A stretch of DNA of 64,000 nt from Saprospiraceae bacterium (GCA_016706365.1 JADJJU010000023.1:248001-312000); one strand, 5' to 3'. Counted from the stretch's first letter, positions 17,740-27,517 are shown. Notes: generated by a model not told the origin, from the letters alone. Translations and numbers: made by a program.

Positions 17740-18705
17740 TTGAAAACAAATCCCCGCGCTTACTTCGCCCTGCTATTTGTGTGTTTAGTTTGGGGAACCA
17801 CATATATGGCATTAAGAATCGGTGTTGAAGGGTTTCCCCCTTTAATTTTTGCAGGTATCCGGCAATTCACCGCAGCTATTTTGCTTTTTCTTTTGGTTTA
17901 TTTCTGGCGGAAAAAAAAATGGTTCAGCTGGGAGGTCTTTCGCTCACAGATGTTACCCGGTTTTCTCTTGATTACAGTGGGAAATGGCCTTGTAAGTTGG
18001 GCAGAGCAATTTATCCCCAGTGGCTTAGCTTCAGTAATTTGTGCATCTATGCCGGTTTTTGTGGTGCTGCTCAATCTTGCAGTTCCGACAAGCACCAGAC
18101 CTAATCTTTGGGTATGGTCTGGACTTATCCTTGGATTGATCGGAATTTTTCTCTTATTCAGAGACAGCATGGAATTCACCGGGACCAAATATTTTTTAGA
18201 AGGAATGATTGCTACGATTCTGGCTACTATTAGTTGGGCCATCGGCAGCATTATCGTCAAGCACCGCAAAAATGTTGCTGATCCCATGTGGAATGCAGCC
18301 TGCCAGCTATTTTGGGGTGGTGTATTTTTATTGATTGGAAGCCTCATTTTTGAGGACTGGCAGAATCTGCCCATGATCACCAATGCAAGTTTGATTGCCC
18401 TCGTTTACCTTATATTATTCGGCTCTTTAGGGGCATATTCTGCTTTTACCTACGCTTTGACACATCTGCCGGTCGGGCTCGTCTCGATCTATGCATACGT
18501 GAATCCGGTGGTAGCGGTCCTTCTTGGCTTTCTCTTCCTGAATGAAACAGTCAATTCCTGGACGATTCTGGCACTGAGTCTTACTATCACCGGCATATTC
18601 CTCATCAATTTGGGCTACAAACGTGCCACAGCTTCCCGTCTCGCAAAAGCAAAAGCAAGCGAAGTCATAGAAGCCCGCGAATATTCATTATCTGAGGATA
18701 TTTAA
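17740..18705 (+). CDS. EamA (DMT superfamily) transporter
   Basis: This 321-residue inner membrane protein has ten predicted helices in two EamA halves. The first half opens with YFALLFVCLVWGTTYMALRIG and the second with MIATILATISWAIGS. The late motif YAYVNPVVAVLLGFLFLNE is the classic RhaT/EamA end signature. The start is a TTG at 17740, because any ATG further in would cut off the first helix. The family exports or imports small metabolites such as amino acids; the substrate cannot be told from sequence. The gene stands alone between two repeat-filled spacers. Confidence 0.85.
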   Translation: MKTNPRAYFALLFVCLVWGTTYMALRIGVEGFPPLIFAGIRQFTAAILLFLLVYFWRKKKWFSWEVFRSQMLPGFLLITVGNGLVSWAEQFIPSGLASVICASMPVFVVLLNLAVPTSTRPNLWVWSGLILGLIGIFLLFRDSMEFTGTKYFLEGMIATILATISWAIGSIIVKHRKNVADPMWNAACQLFWGGVFLLIGSLIFEDWQNLPMITNASLIALVYLILFGSLGAYSAFTYALTHLPVGLVSIYAYVNPVVAVLLGFLFLNETVNSWTILALSLTITGIFLINLGYKRATASRLAKAKASEVIEAREYSLSEDI

Positions 18706-18720
18706 ATACATTTTTTTTGG

Positions 18721-18841
18721 GCGTCCCCGCGAGGTATTATGAAATTGCAATTTTTTAATTTGCAATTGCATAATACTCCCGGTCGGGCTCTCCGCTTTAC
18801 GTCGCTCCTTCGTCGCTAGTGTTCGCTTCTATCCCTGACGC
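18721..18841. repeat. REP-like structured intergenic element
   Basis: It starts GCGTCCCCGCGAGG and ends ATCCCTGACGC, so the outer GCGTC and GACGC are complementary. Inside, GTATTATG (18734-18741) pairs with CATAATAC (18769-18776), with flanking AATTGCAA arms extending the stem. The part from CGGTCGGGCTCTCCGCT is GC-richer than the surroundings. The layout resembles dispersed palindromic elements seen in other Bacteroidota genomes (recalled, not checked). Confidence 0.55.
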
Positions 18842-19011
18842 GAAAACAGAGGTACGCCCTGGCTTTTTCCGTATCAATGCAATTAAGGAGATTGTCACCC
18901 AGTAACATGCTTCAAGCAAAGATTAGTTGAGCTGCTAACGGCTGTTTGTCTTTGAAGCGGCCGAATCGTGATTCACCCCAACGTATAATGCCCGGCGATA
19001 CTGGCTTTTAA

Positions 19012-19091
19012 CTAAACATCTAAACTTCTCAACTGCTACACTCTTCGGCTGTTCTCCAGCAACCAGCAACTAGTAACTAGCAACCAGCCAG
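19012..19091. repeat. degenerate 8-base then 7-base tandem array B
   Basis: Eight-base units CTAAACAT, CTAAACTT, CTCAACTG, CTACACTC, TTCGGCTG run from 19012. GGCTGTT lies at 19047-19053. Seven-base units CAGCAAC, CAGCAAC, TAGTAAC, TAGCAAC, CAGCCAG follow from 19057 and stop against the peptidase stop codon. Confidence 0.75.
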
Positions 19092-19092
19092 C

Positions 19093-20694
19093 TTATTTTG
19101 TTCCCTCCGTTGTCTTCTCATTATCCATCTTCAAGGGTTTTCTAGGTAATTTCTCATCTCTCTGGGAAGTGTGCCATACCATACTTGCAACAATTGTAGC
19201 AGCTTGCTTCATGTCATCTGCAACAAGGTGATCCCAATTGTCCATATTAGAGTGGTGAGTGCGGTTGAAGTAAGCCATAGGCTCCTGTATAAATTGAAAT
19301 CCAGGAACTCCAACACCGTCGAATGGTAAATGGTCAGTTCCTCCGGTATTGCTTAATGTGATAGTATTTGCATCCAAATCTTTGAAAGCATCCAGCCAAA
19401 TTCTGAAAATAGGGGAGACCTCAGGATTGCCCTGGAGATAGATACCACGAACTTTACCGGTACCATTATCGAGATTATAGTAGGCAGAGATTTTGCTTTG
19501 CTCAGGTTTCAGCGTTTTAGGGATCCAACCTCCCGGTTCTGTCTCTGCAAGGTGAGTGCGAACGTAATTGGCAGAACCATGCAGACCTTGTTCCTCTCCT
19601 GACCAAAGTGCCAGGCGTAAAGTTCTTCTTGGTTGAATTCCACTTTCTTTGATAGTTTCCAGAAGTATTCTGGCCACTTCCATCATCATTGCAGATCCTG
19701 CTCCATTGTCCGTTGCTCCTGTTCCTGTATGCCAGCTGTCAAAATGAGCACCAAACATGACAACCTCGTCCTTAAGGTCTGTGCCAGGAATTTCAGCGAT
19801 CACATTATACTCCATTCCTTTGTCAGGAGATTGATATTGTGCTTTGATTTCCATAGAAATTTCAGGCTTAACTCCTTTTTCTATTAGTCTTAGTAATCTG
19901 TTATAATGTTCTACAGACAAAGTTGCCTGAGGAAGTATTTGAGCTTTTTCATCATACGCTCTTACATTATCTTCATTGCTGACCCGTGCACCGGATACAA
20001 AAACAGTTCCTAAATCTCCTTTGTATCCACGATCCAGAATAGCTGCTGCCTGCTCCTCATACAGGAAAATCCACAATTTTTTGTTGAAGGACATACCTCC
20101 CAGTTGTTCCCAATTTCTTCTGGGACGAGGAACAGGAGCGCCAGCGTTCGCAAGCTTTAACAGATCATCGGAAGTGTAGCGGGCAGCGGGAGCTTCAAAC
20201 CATTCTTTAGTATCTCTGATGGAGTCCATCAATATAAATTTGCCTTTCAATTTTCCTTTATATTTTTCAAGATCCGCTTCTTCAGCAGCCTGCAAATAAA
20301 CAACTTCTCCTTTGATCAATCCTTTAGTGGAAGGAGACCATGCTTTTGGATAGGCAACAACTTGCCAGTACTGTGGAGTTTTTGCGTGCATTTCAAAGTG
20401 CTCCAGTTCCCAGCCTCTTCCAAATGGTCCCCATGCCTGCTGTTGGACATTAGCCATTCCCCAGCTGTTCAAAGTTTCTACAGCCCATTTTCTTGCTTTA
20501 AAAATTCCTTCAGATCCTGTTAGTCTTGGTCCATGAACATCACAGATCCAGGAAGCAATATCCATAACTTTACTCTGTTCCATACCATGTTTTCGGATGA
20601 TGGTATTAATTTGCACATCCACTGAATCTTGCGCGAAAGCGCTAAAGTGAAGCAGAATAACGAGAAATGGTATTGCTCTTTTAAAGAAAGTCAT
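19093..20694 (-). CDS. secreted M28 family zinc metallopeptidase
   Basis: This 533-residue protein has a signal peptide ending near SAFAQ (about 22). A protease-associated (PA) domain region lies at about 130-290. The M28 domain (about 295-510) shows FGAHFDSWHTGTGATDNGAG (first zinc ligands), LWSGEEQGLHGS (catalytic Glu pair), YYNLDNGTGK and GGTDHLPFDGVGVPGFQF, with HHSNMDNWDHL supplying a late His. These are the residues of a two-zinc aminopeptidase or carboxypeptidase. It would trim peptides in the periplasm or outside. The gene is isolated; a 7-base tandem array abuts its stop codon. Confidence 0.88.
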   Translation of the reverse strand: MTFFKRAIPFLVILLHFSAFAQDSVDVQINTIIRKHGMEQSKVMDIASWICDVHGPRLTGSEGIFKARKWAVETLNSWGMANVQQQAWGPFGRGWELEHFEMHAKTPQYWQVVAYPKAWSPSTKGLIKGEVVYLQAAEEADLEKYKGKLKGKFILMDSIRDTKEWFEAPAARYTSDDLLKLANAGAPVPRPRRNWEQLGGMSFNKKLWIFLYEEQAAAILDRGYKGDLGTVFVSGARVSNEDNVRAYDEKAQILPQATLSVEHYNRLLRLIEKGVKPEISMEIKAQYQSPDKGMEYNVIAEIPGTDLKDEVVMFGAHFDSWHTGTGATDNGAGSAMMMEVARILLETIKESGIQPRRTLRLALWSGEEQGLHGSANYVRTHLAETEPGGWIPKTLKPEQSKISAYYNLDNGTGKVRGIYLQGNPEVSPIFRIWLDAFKDLDANTITLSNTGGTDHLPFDGVGVPGFQFIQEPMAYFNRTHHSNMDNWDHLVADDMKQAATIVASMVWHTSQRDEKLPRKPLKMDNEKTTEGTK

Positions 20695-21031
20695 GATATT
20701 AGTTTTAAAGTGTGTGGAAATGAGTTAACCAAATTTACGATTGAGTCTTCAAAATTACAACAAATAAAATTATTCTATTAACCCGAGTGACATGTATTCC
20801 ATGTTGAATCTAGCGGAGAAGAAATTGCAGGCTGCTTTTGCAAAGTTTTCGTTTTGAATGTCATTGCATTTCTACAAATATTTTTTTGCAATTATGACAT
20901 TTCTTTGCTTCACTCAGTGAATCCTCTACTCCAATCAATAAAACCTACTTAAGACGCAATGAGACCATACCCTGACCTTATTAGGAGTAGATTTGTAAGG
21001 CATATCAAATTGTGCTGCATTTTAAGGTTGG
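20695..21031. other. intergenic spacer
   Basis: The spacer lies between two leftward genes and is AT-rich, with no credible gene. It should contain the promoter of the peptidase gene, but no clear TAnnTTTG match was found on the minus strand. Confidence 0.4.
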
Positions 21032-21067
21032 GCGGGACATCCATTCGGGATGTTCCGCTTGTTTTTT
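21032..21067. terminator. GC-rich hairpin after the BASS transporter gene
   Basis: GCGGGACATCC (21032-21042) pairs with GGATGTTCCGC (21048-21058) through one G-U pair and a 5-base loop. The T run (TTGTTTTTT) follows on the plus strand, while the gene that ends here is on the minus strand. It may act in either direction, best for rightward transcription. Confidence 0.5.
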
Positions 21068-21944
21068 ATATGGCTTTGCCATTAATCCCTCCAAACCACC
21101 TGACGAGAATCGCCGCAGTAATAAACATAAGTAGTGAATAAACGGCCGGAGGTATGGCAATTTCCGGATTATTGAGTAGCGTAGCAGATGTTGCTATTGC
21201 AATAGCCAGGGTTCCATTTTGAATCCCTGTTTCCAGAGAGATAGTGGAGCTTTGCTTAAATGATAATCCCAACATTCTTGAACTTACGAAACCAACAAAC
21301 AGTGATGTAATATTCAGAACCAAAGCAGGTAATCCTGATTGTATAAAGAATGGTACTATGTTTTCTTTGTCCTTAAAAATAGCACCCAGGATAATAAGAA
21401 TAATAAATATCGCTGATGCGATTTTTACCGGCCGCTCTAATTTCAGTGCTGTTTCCGGATAATGACCTTTTATTATCATACCAATGCCAACCGGGATGAC
21501 TGTGATGATCATTATTTGAATCATAGTTTTGAGAACCGGTAATGCTATATATTTACCTTCTCCAATAAAGTGTTCCATTCCAAAGTTTACAAGGAATGGA
21601 ATAGAAATCACGGTAACTAAACTGGAAATGGCGGTTAGAGTTATGGAGAGTGCTGCGTCACCTTTGGCCAGATAAGTGAGAAGATTTGATGTGGCTCCTC
21701 CGGGACAAGCGGCTAATAGTATTATTCCTACTGCAAACTCAGGTTTAAGGTCAGGCCAGATCATCACCAGACCAATGGCCATTAATGGCAAAAATATCAA
21801 CTGATTTATCAGACCTATCAATGCTGCTTTAGGAAACTTGGCAACCCTTTTGAAATCAGATACAGATAAAGCCAAACCCATACCTAGCATGATAATCCCT
21901 AATGCCAGCGGTAAAAATATTTCCGTCAACAGATTTGCTTCCAT
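21066..21944 (-). CDS. bile acid:sodium symporter family (BASS) protein
   Basis: This 292-residue membrane protein has about nine or ten helices. Two signature regions place it in the BASS/SBF family: AACPGGATSNLLTYLAKGD around 80-98, and SLETGIQNGTLAIAIA around 232-247, whose Glu and Gln are sodium-site residues in characterised members. Bacterial members take up organic anions with sodium, for example pantoate-like or bile-acid-like compounds; the true substrate here is not evident. It is a single gene, followed by a hairpin that overlaps its stop. Confidence 0.87.
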   Translation of the reverse strand: MEANLLTEIFLPLALGIIMLGMGLALSVSDFKRVAKFPKAALIGLINQLIFLPLMAIGLVMIWPDLKPEFAVGIILLAACPGGATSNLLTYLAKGDAALSITLTAISSLVTVISIPFLVNFGMEHFIGEGKYIALPVLKTMIQIMIITVIPVGIGMIIKGHYPETALKLERPVKIASAIFIILIILGAIFKDKENIVPFFIQSGLPALVLNITSLFVGFVSSRMLGLSFKQSSTISLETGIQNGTLAIAIATSATLLNNPEIAIPPAVYSLLMFITAAILVRWFGGINGKAI

Positions 21945-22049
21945 ACCCTATTTTTCTGTAATAATATATAAAATATGGCTTATTGATGCCTGCACATTCC
22001 CGCAAACATAGAATATCAAAATAAATCGGCCATATTTTAATCCGCAAAC

Positions 22050-22077
22050 AAAAAAGGAGCAATTCTGCTCCTTTTTT
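22050..22077 (-). terminator. bidirectional intrinsic terminator
   Basis: AAAAAAGGAGCA (22050-22061), ATTC loop, TGCTCCTTTTTT (22066-22077) form a perfect 12-base stem with A and T tracts. It lies 9 bases past the stop of the coiled-coil gene on the minus strand. Confidence 0.85.
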
Positions 22078-22085
22078 ATTTCATA

Positions 22086-23468
22086 TTACTCTTCCTCAGA
22101 CTTATCTGGAATGGATTCGGATGGAATTTCTTCAGCCGCTTCAGCGGAATCTTTGGTTTTTGACTCCTCGGGTACTGAAGTTTCACTACTTCCGGGTTCT
22201 GGAGAAGAAAGCCCTTCACCTGAATTAACTTCAGCTGATTCCGGTGCAATGTTTGCTTCCTCGGAGTGCAAATCTTTCGGACCCACTATTGCAGCCGCAG
22301 CTTTTTCCAGTTTTCCTTCACCCTCCTTTCTTTGCTCAGCTGCTTCTTTAATTTCAGCAGCAATTTTATCCTGAGCTGCTTTCTTTGCATCCTCCAACTC
22401 AGCGCGCTTCTTATCCTTTTCTTTGATATTTGCAAGCTTTGATTCCAGCTCGGTTTTAGTGGCAAGCATATCGGCAAGTTTCAACTCTTTAGAGTCAATT
22501 CTTTCCTGAACCATTTTGATTTTTGCTTCCCGTAGCTGAGCTTCCAGCATTCCACCGGATTCCCCTACTCGTTTGTCCTGGAAGTTGATTTCCTCCTTAT
22601 CTCTTCGGATTGAATTTTGCATTTTTTTAATAGCATCCAGCAAACCGATCAATCTCTTTTCAATTCGATTATTATTACTATCAGAGGTTCCTTCCGGTTT
22701 TGCATCCGGGCCAAATCTTTTTTCTTTTACAATCTTGAAAGCCTCATCTATTCTGGCCCAAACCTTATTTCTGTGATCCTTGGAGAATCTGATATCTTTC
22801 AATTTATTCTGTAATTGCTTGAGATCTTCAAAGAGCACATGAAGGCTTAATCCTTTAGTGATACGCTCTTCAATTTCTTCCAGTTTTGCATTGAATTTTT
22901 CAAAATTCGTTTTGGATTCATCATTGAATTCTTTGTCCAGGTCCTTGCGCAGCTCTTTAAGACGAGTAAACATATTATTAGTCTGCTCCTTCAAAGCTGC
23001 AGCATGAGATCTGAATATATTTCTATCCTGAATTTGACCCTGAACCTTATCCCAGAAGTTTTTCAATTCATCCCAGGCATGTATGCTATATTTACCCGCC
23101 TGCTCTATTCTGTCTTTGATTTCCTCAATCTCTGAATGATATGTCTTATACAATTTGGATGATAATACCACAAAATGCCACTCTGCCTGAGCTCTTTTCA
23201 AGAGATCTTCTTTTTCCACTGAATAACCATCCGGCAATAGATCTCCAATTAGTTTCAGGTCAATATTCATTGCCGAACTTCCTTCCGGAAATTGAATAGA
23301 ATGATCATCTTTCCATTCATGTAAAAGTTGATTTTCAAGCTCTTGTGTTACAATAGCTTCAGGTATGACGTGTACATCTATTTTATTGGATTCCTCCAAC
23401 AAGTCTAATGCCAACAGCACTCTTTCTTCACCGGGATTTTTACCCCACAATACAAGTTTTGATTTCAT
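22086..23468 (-). CDS. coiled-coil protein of unknown function
   Basis: This 460-residue cytoplasmic protein (no signal peptide) has a small globular N-terminus of about 90 residues (KLVLWGKNPGEERVLLALDL). A long helical, charged region rich in Glu, Lys and Arg follows (about 100-380, KKRAELEDAKKAAQDKIAAE). An acidic low-complexity tail rich in Glu, Ser and Pro (from about 390) ends in EEE. No enzyme motif is seen. The leading sequence hints at a conserved family in related bacteria, but I do not recognise it. It has its own terminator and is transcribed alone. Confidence 0.75.
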   Translation of the reverse strand: MKSKLVLWGKNPGEERVLLALDLLEESNKIDVHVIPEAIVTQELENQLLHEWKDDHSIQFPEGSSAMNIDLKLIGDLLPDGYSVEKEDLLKRAQAEWHFVVLSSKLYKTYHSEIEEIKDRIEQAGKYSIHAWDELKNFWDKVQGQIQDRNIFRSHAAALKEQTNNMFTRLKELRKDLDKEFNDESKTNFEKFNAKLEEIEERITKGLSLHVLFEDLKQLQNKLKDIRFSKDHRNKVWARIDEAFKIVKEKRFGPDAKPEGTSDSNNNRIEKRLIGLLDAIKKMQNSIRRDKEEINFQDKRVGESGGMLEAQLREAKIKMVQERIDSKELKLADMLATKTELESKLANIKEKDKKRAELEDAKKAAQDKIAAEIKEAAEQRKEGEGKLEKAAAAIVGPKDLHSEEANIAPESAEVNSGEGLSSPEPGSSETSVPEESKTKDSAEAAEEIPSESIPDKSEEE

Positions 23469-23699
23469 TTCTCAATTACTTATTACAAATTTTTATCTCA
23501 ATGTCAAATGACACAAATTCACATTTTGGGTATTCTTCCTTGCAAAGCAATGGATTTACCCTGTAATGAATACAAAAATACTATACTATGAAAGAGTTGG
23601 TTATAAATAGGGCACAAAATTCACTTCTTAATGCAAACTCAATGTTCTATACCTCCTGTTTCATGAAAGTCTGACAAATGTATAAACACTTGACGTAAT

Positions 23700-24689
23700 C
23701 TATACTAATTCTTTTTCGAGCAAGCATTCAGCAATCTGAACGGCATTAGTTGCAGCTCCTTTTCTTAGATTGTCTGAAACAATCCACATATTCAATGTAT
23801 TTTCCTGCGATTCATCTCTTCGTATCCTGCCCACAAATACCTCATCTCTGTCATGTGAATGTATGGGCATAGGGTACACATTATTTGCCGGATCATCCTG
23901 AAGTACAACACCCGGAGAGTTGGCCAGCAAATTTTTCACTTCATCCAAATCAAAATCTTTCTCAAATTCAACATTTACGGACTCACTGTGACCGCCCATA
24001 ACAGGAACTCTGACAGTCGTAGCAGTAATCCGAATGGAATCATCACCCATTATTTTTTTGGTCTCATTGACCATCTTCATTTCCTCTTTTGTATATCCGT
24101 TTGCCAAAAAACTGTCGATATGTGGAAGCACATTCATGTCTATTACATGCGGATACACCTTATTATGCGCAGTATTATTTCTTTCTCCGATCAACTGATC
24201 TACTGCATTTTTCCCTGTTCCGGTCACTGATTGATAAGTTGAAACCACAATTCTTTTGATTCCATATGCTTTATGTAGAGGGTTCAATGCAACAACCATC
24301 TGAATGGTCGAACAGTTGGGGTTGGCTATAATTTTATCTGTTTTTTCCAATACATGACCGTTCACTTCCGGCACAACAAGCTTTTTTTCAGGGTCCATCC
24401 TCCATGCTGAAGAATTGTCTATAACTGTGGCTCCTGCGGCTGCAAAGTGAGGTGCCCATTCAAGAGATGTACTTCCTCCGGCGGAGAATATGGCGATATC
24501 AGGTTGTTTTGAAATGGCATCTTCCATACTCACCACTGTATAATTCTGGCCCTGATAACTTACGACCTGACCTACAGATCGGGCTGAAGCCACAGGGATC
24601 AGCTCCGTTAATGGGAAATTTCTTTCAGATAATACTTGTAACATTTTAGTTCCTACAAGCCCTGTGGCTCCTACTACGGCAACTTTCAT
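23700..24689 (-). CDS. asd: aspartate-semialdehyde dehydrogenase
   Basis: This 329-residue enzyme reduces aspartyl phosphate to aspartate semialdehyde with NADPH, the branch point to lysine/diaminopimelate, threonine and methionine. The N-terminal NADP-binding loop is VGATGLVG (6-13). SAGGSTSLEWAP (69-80) follows, and the catalytic Cys is C126 in NPNCSTIQ. The catalytic His is H234 in VPVMGGHSE. Length and all key residues are normal. The gene is divergent from the lamin-tail gene, with a promoter-like site on the minus strand at 24838-24866. Confidence 0.96.
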   Translation of the reverse strand: MKVAVVGATGLVGTKMLQVLSERNFPLTELIPVASARSVGQVVSYQGQNYTVVSMEDAISKQPDIAIFSAGGSTSLEWAPHFAAAGATVIDNSSAWRMDPEKKLVVPEVNGHVLEKTDKIIANPNCSTIQMVVALNPLHKAYGIKRIVVSTYQSVTGTGKNAVDQLIGERNNTAHNKVYPHVIDMNVLPHIDSFLANGYTKEEMKMVNETKKIMGDDSIRITATTVRVPVMGGHSESVNVEFEKDFDLDEVKNLLANSPGVVLQDDPANNVYPMPIHSHDRDEVFVGRIRRDESQENTLNMWIVSDNLRKGAATNAVQIAECLLEKELV

Positions 24690-24837
24690 TTTTGGGGGAT
24701 AGTTTAATTAAATTGAATGGATAATGTCTTAATAGAATATGGGACGCTGAATCTGTCCAAAAGATTGTGTTGAATTTAATGTATATAATTTTCCTTGCTC
24801 TTTTAATGTTTTTACCTTAGCAGGACAAACGCCACTG

Positions 24838-24866
24838 CAAAGATAAATGGCTATTTCGGAAATCAA
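24838..24866 (-). promoter_or_regulatory. promoter for asd (TTG-N18-TATCTTTG)
   Basis: On the minus strand TTG (24864-24866) is followed after 18 bases by TATCTTTG (24838-24845), a perfect TAnnTTTG match. It would give asd a leader of about 140 bases. The site lies just before the start of the divergent gene at 24878. Confidence 0.65.
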
Positions 24867-24877
24867 AGTGAGCAGGC

Positions 24878-27475
24878 ATGAAGGGATTATTTTCGGTTCT
24901 ATTTTTTTTGGTAAGTTTTAGTCTTTTCGCACAATTGTCAGATGATTTCTCTGATCCTGATCTCAGTAACAGATGGTCTGGCGATCTGGTAAATTTCAAA
25001 GTTAATGACTTTGAAGAACTTCAATTGGAGGCGCCTGCAGGGGGAACTTCATATCTGGCAACTCCAGTTGTATTTCTTGACAGTATCTCCTGGAATATTT
25101 ATGTAAGAATGGAATTTGAACCTTCGGCTTCCAATCGTCTAAGACTTTGGCTGCTTTCTGATACTGAGCAATTGGATGCCGGCAATGGATATTATCTGGA
25201 GATAGGAGAATCAGGCAATCAGGATGCGATCCGATTTTTCCACAAAAATGGCTCTACCCGCACAGAACTGGCAGTGGGTAAATCAGGTGGCGTAGGGCTT
25301 GCAAATGCAATTGCACGCATTCGAATTGACTATTCAAACAATCAGGAATGGGTAATGCTGGTAGATTATACCGGTGGTTTTTTGCCTGAAGAGGAATTTA
25401 GAATTCAGCACACAATAGATTTACCAATACCCCAGCAGCATTTTTTTGGATTTTGGTGCACATACACCGAGACCCGCAAAAATTTATTTTTCTTTGATGA
25501 TGTCAATATTGAAGAACCTTCTCCTGATCTTAGTCCTCCAAAAGTTACAAACTTTGCCCTCGATGGGAACAACAAAATTGCCATTTATTTTAATGAGCAG
25601 ATTGATGAAACTACTGTTTTGAATGCCCAAAACTATACACTCAATCCGCCAATAAATCTCATTCAATCCAGTCTGGCTGGTCCAACTCAGATTTTACTGG
25701 AATATAGCAGCCCATTTCAAAGTCAAACTTCTTATCAACTAAACTTAAAGGGAATTTTTGATGTAAACGGCAATCAAATGAATGACACTTTGTTCACATT
25801 TGATTATTTTGAAGCTGTTCCGGTTTTTAAATTTGATATCATATTTAATGAATTAATGGTAAACCCTTCGCCTGGAAGAGGGCTCCCTGAAGAAGAATAT
25901 ATTGAGTTATTTAATATCTCTGATAAAGTCATAGATCTGGCTGATTTGCAGATCAGAGATGGCAGTACAGTGAGATTGTTACCTTCAGTGGTTTTATTAC
26001 CGGGTGAATACGTAATCTTGTGTAGCAACGCCAATGTGAATCTTTTTGAGCCATTTGGAAAAGTGGCGGGGATGACTGTGTTTCCTGGCTTGACTAATGA
26101 TGGTAAATTATTGATATTGGAGGACAGAAATGGTGCATACATCCATCATGTTCAATACACTGATGAATGGTATAGAGATGATGTCAAGGGCAGGGGAGGT
26201 TTCAGTCTGGAATTGATAAATCCTGATGCTATTTGTCAATTATCAGAAAATTGGAGAGGGAGTGATGCGGGATTGGGAGGTACTCCTGGTATGCCAAATT
26301 CTGTATTACTGAGAATGCAGGATATCAAACAAGCAAGAGTCATCTCTGCATATGTTTTAGATCCCCGTCAGTTGCAAATCACATTTGATAAACTTTTAGA
26401 TCCTGCCACAATAGAGAGCAGCACATTTGCTACATTTTCTCCAAATGTATCTGTAGGAGCTACAAGTGTGAGTTCTCCCAATTTGAATATTTTGAACATC
26501 ACATTTAATGAAGATTTGTCGGCTGGAGTAGTCTTAGAAATGACCATTCAGTCCGTAGTTGAGGATTGCAAGGGACTCCCTGTCCTGATTAGTATTAAAC
26601 CTCAGTTCGGCCTTCCTGAATTGCCTGAAGCAGGAGATCTCAGGATCAATGAGGTATTGTATTTACCGGATGTTGGGGGGTCACGTTTCGTTGAATTGAT
26701 CAATGTGTCGGATAAAATAATTGATATCAAAGATGTATTTCTTGCGAATGCTACCGGAAATACACCTGAAGGATTTAAGATTAATGCACTTTATCAATTA
26801 TTGCCGGGCGGAATAGTAGCTGTAACTGAATCAACAGAATACATAAAAGAAAGATACCTGCCTCCTTCACATGCAAGCATTATTTATGGCAGAGTACCAA
26901 CACTCCCTGATAAAGCGGGCAATCTTCAGGTTTATACTTCCATGCTTATTGAGAAGGTGATTTTGGATGAATTGAATTATACAGACGATTTTCATTTTGG
27001 ACTTTTAAGTGATCAGAGAGGAACTTCATTAGAAAGAATTGACCCTTTAGGGCCCACAAACAATAGGAGTAATTGGCATTCTGCTGCAAGCTCCGTAAGA
27101 AATGCTACTCCCGGTTATGTGAATTCACAATACAGACAACAAACCCCTAATGCAGATATGTTTCTTTCCATTCCTGATCCATTTTTATCACCGGACGAAG
27201 ATGGAAACAGAGATATTTTGCTGATTCAATATGACCTTCCAACAGGTGGATTCAGGGCTAAAGTAGTTGTATTTGATTCTGAAGGCAGATTGATCAATAC
27301 GCTTTCAAATGGAGAAATTGTTGCGGCGACTGGAAATTTCAAATGGGATGGGACTAATGAGAGCGGAGGCAAATCCCGAATGGGTATCTACATTATTCTT
27401 GCAGAGTTGACCGGGGCCGAAGGCACAGTTTTGAGATTGAAGAAGGATGTTGTTTTAGGAGGGGTCTTTGATTAG
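24878..27475 (+). CDS. exported lamin-tail-domain protein
   Basis: This 865-residue protein has a signal peptide ending at LFAQ (about 19). The N-terminal part (20-210) resembles a carbohydrate-binding jelly roll (NIYVRMEFE, ILFFDDVNIEE region). An SbsA/Ig-like module follows, then two lamin-tail domains (about 325-470 with IIFNELMVNPSPGRG and EEYIELFNIS; about 580-720 with LRINEVLYLPDVGG and VELINVSDK). Another Ig-like module sits between them. The C-terminus (about 775-865) is FlgD-like (FKWDGTNESGG, GIYIILAEL) and may serve as a T9SS sorting region, though it lacks the YPNP motif. Function is unknown; it is probably a surface or matrix protein. Confidence 0.8.
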   Translation: MKGLFSVLFFLVSFSLFAQLSDDFSDPDLSNRWSGDLVNFKVNDFEELQLEAPAGGTSYLATPVVFLDSISWNIYVRMEFEPSASNRLRLWLLSDTEQLDAGNGYYLEIGESGNQDAIRFFHKNGSTRTELAVGKSGGVGLANAIARIRIDYSNNQEWVMLVDYTGGFLPEEEFRIQHTIDLPIPQQHFFGFWCTYTETRKNLFFFDDVNIEEPSPDLSPPKVTNFALDGNNKIAIYFNEQIDETTVLNAQNYTLNPPINLIQSSLAGPTQILLEYSSPFQSQTSYQLNLKGIFDVNGNQMNDTLFTFDYFEAVPVFKFDIIFNELMVNPSPGRGLPEEEYIELFNISDKVIDLADLQIRDGSTVRLLPSVVLLPGEYVILCSNANVNLFEPFGKVAGMTVFPGLTNDGKLLILEDRNGAYIHHVQYTDEWYRDDVKGRGGFSLELINPDAICQLSENWRGSDAGLGGTPGMPNSVLLRMQDIKQARVISAYVLDPRQLQITFDKLLDPATIESSTFATFSPNVSVGATSVSSPNLNILNITFNEDLSAGVVLEMTIQSVVEDCKGLPVLISIKPQFGLPELPEAGDLRINEVLYLPDVGGSRFVELINVSDKIIDIKDVFLANATGNTPEGFKINALYQLLPGGIVAVTESTEYIKERYLPPSHASIIYGRVPTLPDKAGNLQVYTSMLIEKVILDELNYTDDFHFGLLSDQRGTSLERIDPLGPTNNRSNWHSAASSVRNATPGYVNSQYRQQTPNADMFLSIPDPFLSPDEDGNRDILLIQYDLPTGGFRAKVVVFDSEGRLINTLSNGEIVAATGNFKWDGTNESGGKSRMGIYIILAELTGAEGTVLRLKKDVVLGGVFD

Positions 27476-27493
27476 TCGATTGCATCTGGCTAC

Positions 27494-27508
27494 TTTTCAC
27501 TGTGAAAA
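27494..27508. promoter_or_regulatory. 15-base palindrome before the acetyltransferase gene
   Basis: TTTTCAC-T-GTGAAAA is a perfect inverted repeat 9 bases before the ATG at 27518 and 19 bases after the upstream stop. It could be an operator; it is too short and AT-flanked for a good terminator. Confidence 0.3.
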
Positions 27509-27517
27509 TTGTTTGAA

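Noticed and set aside
20959..21141. Plus-strand frame running through the hairpin at 21032.
   Set aside because: It covers a terminator-like hairpin and the end of the BASS gene; no homology seen.
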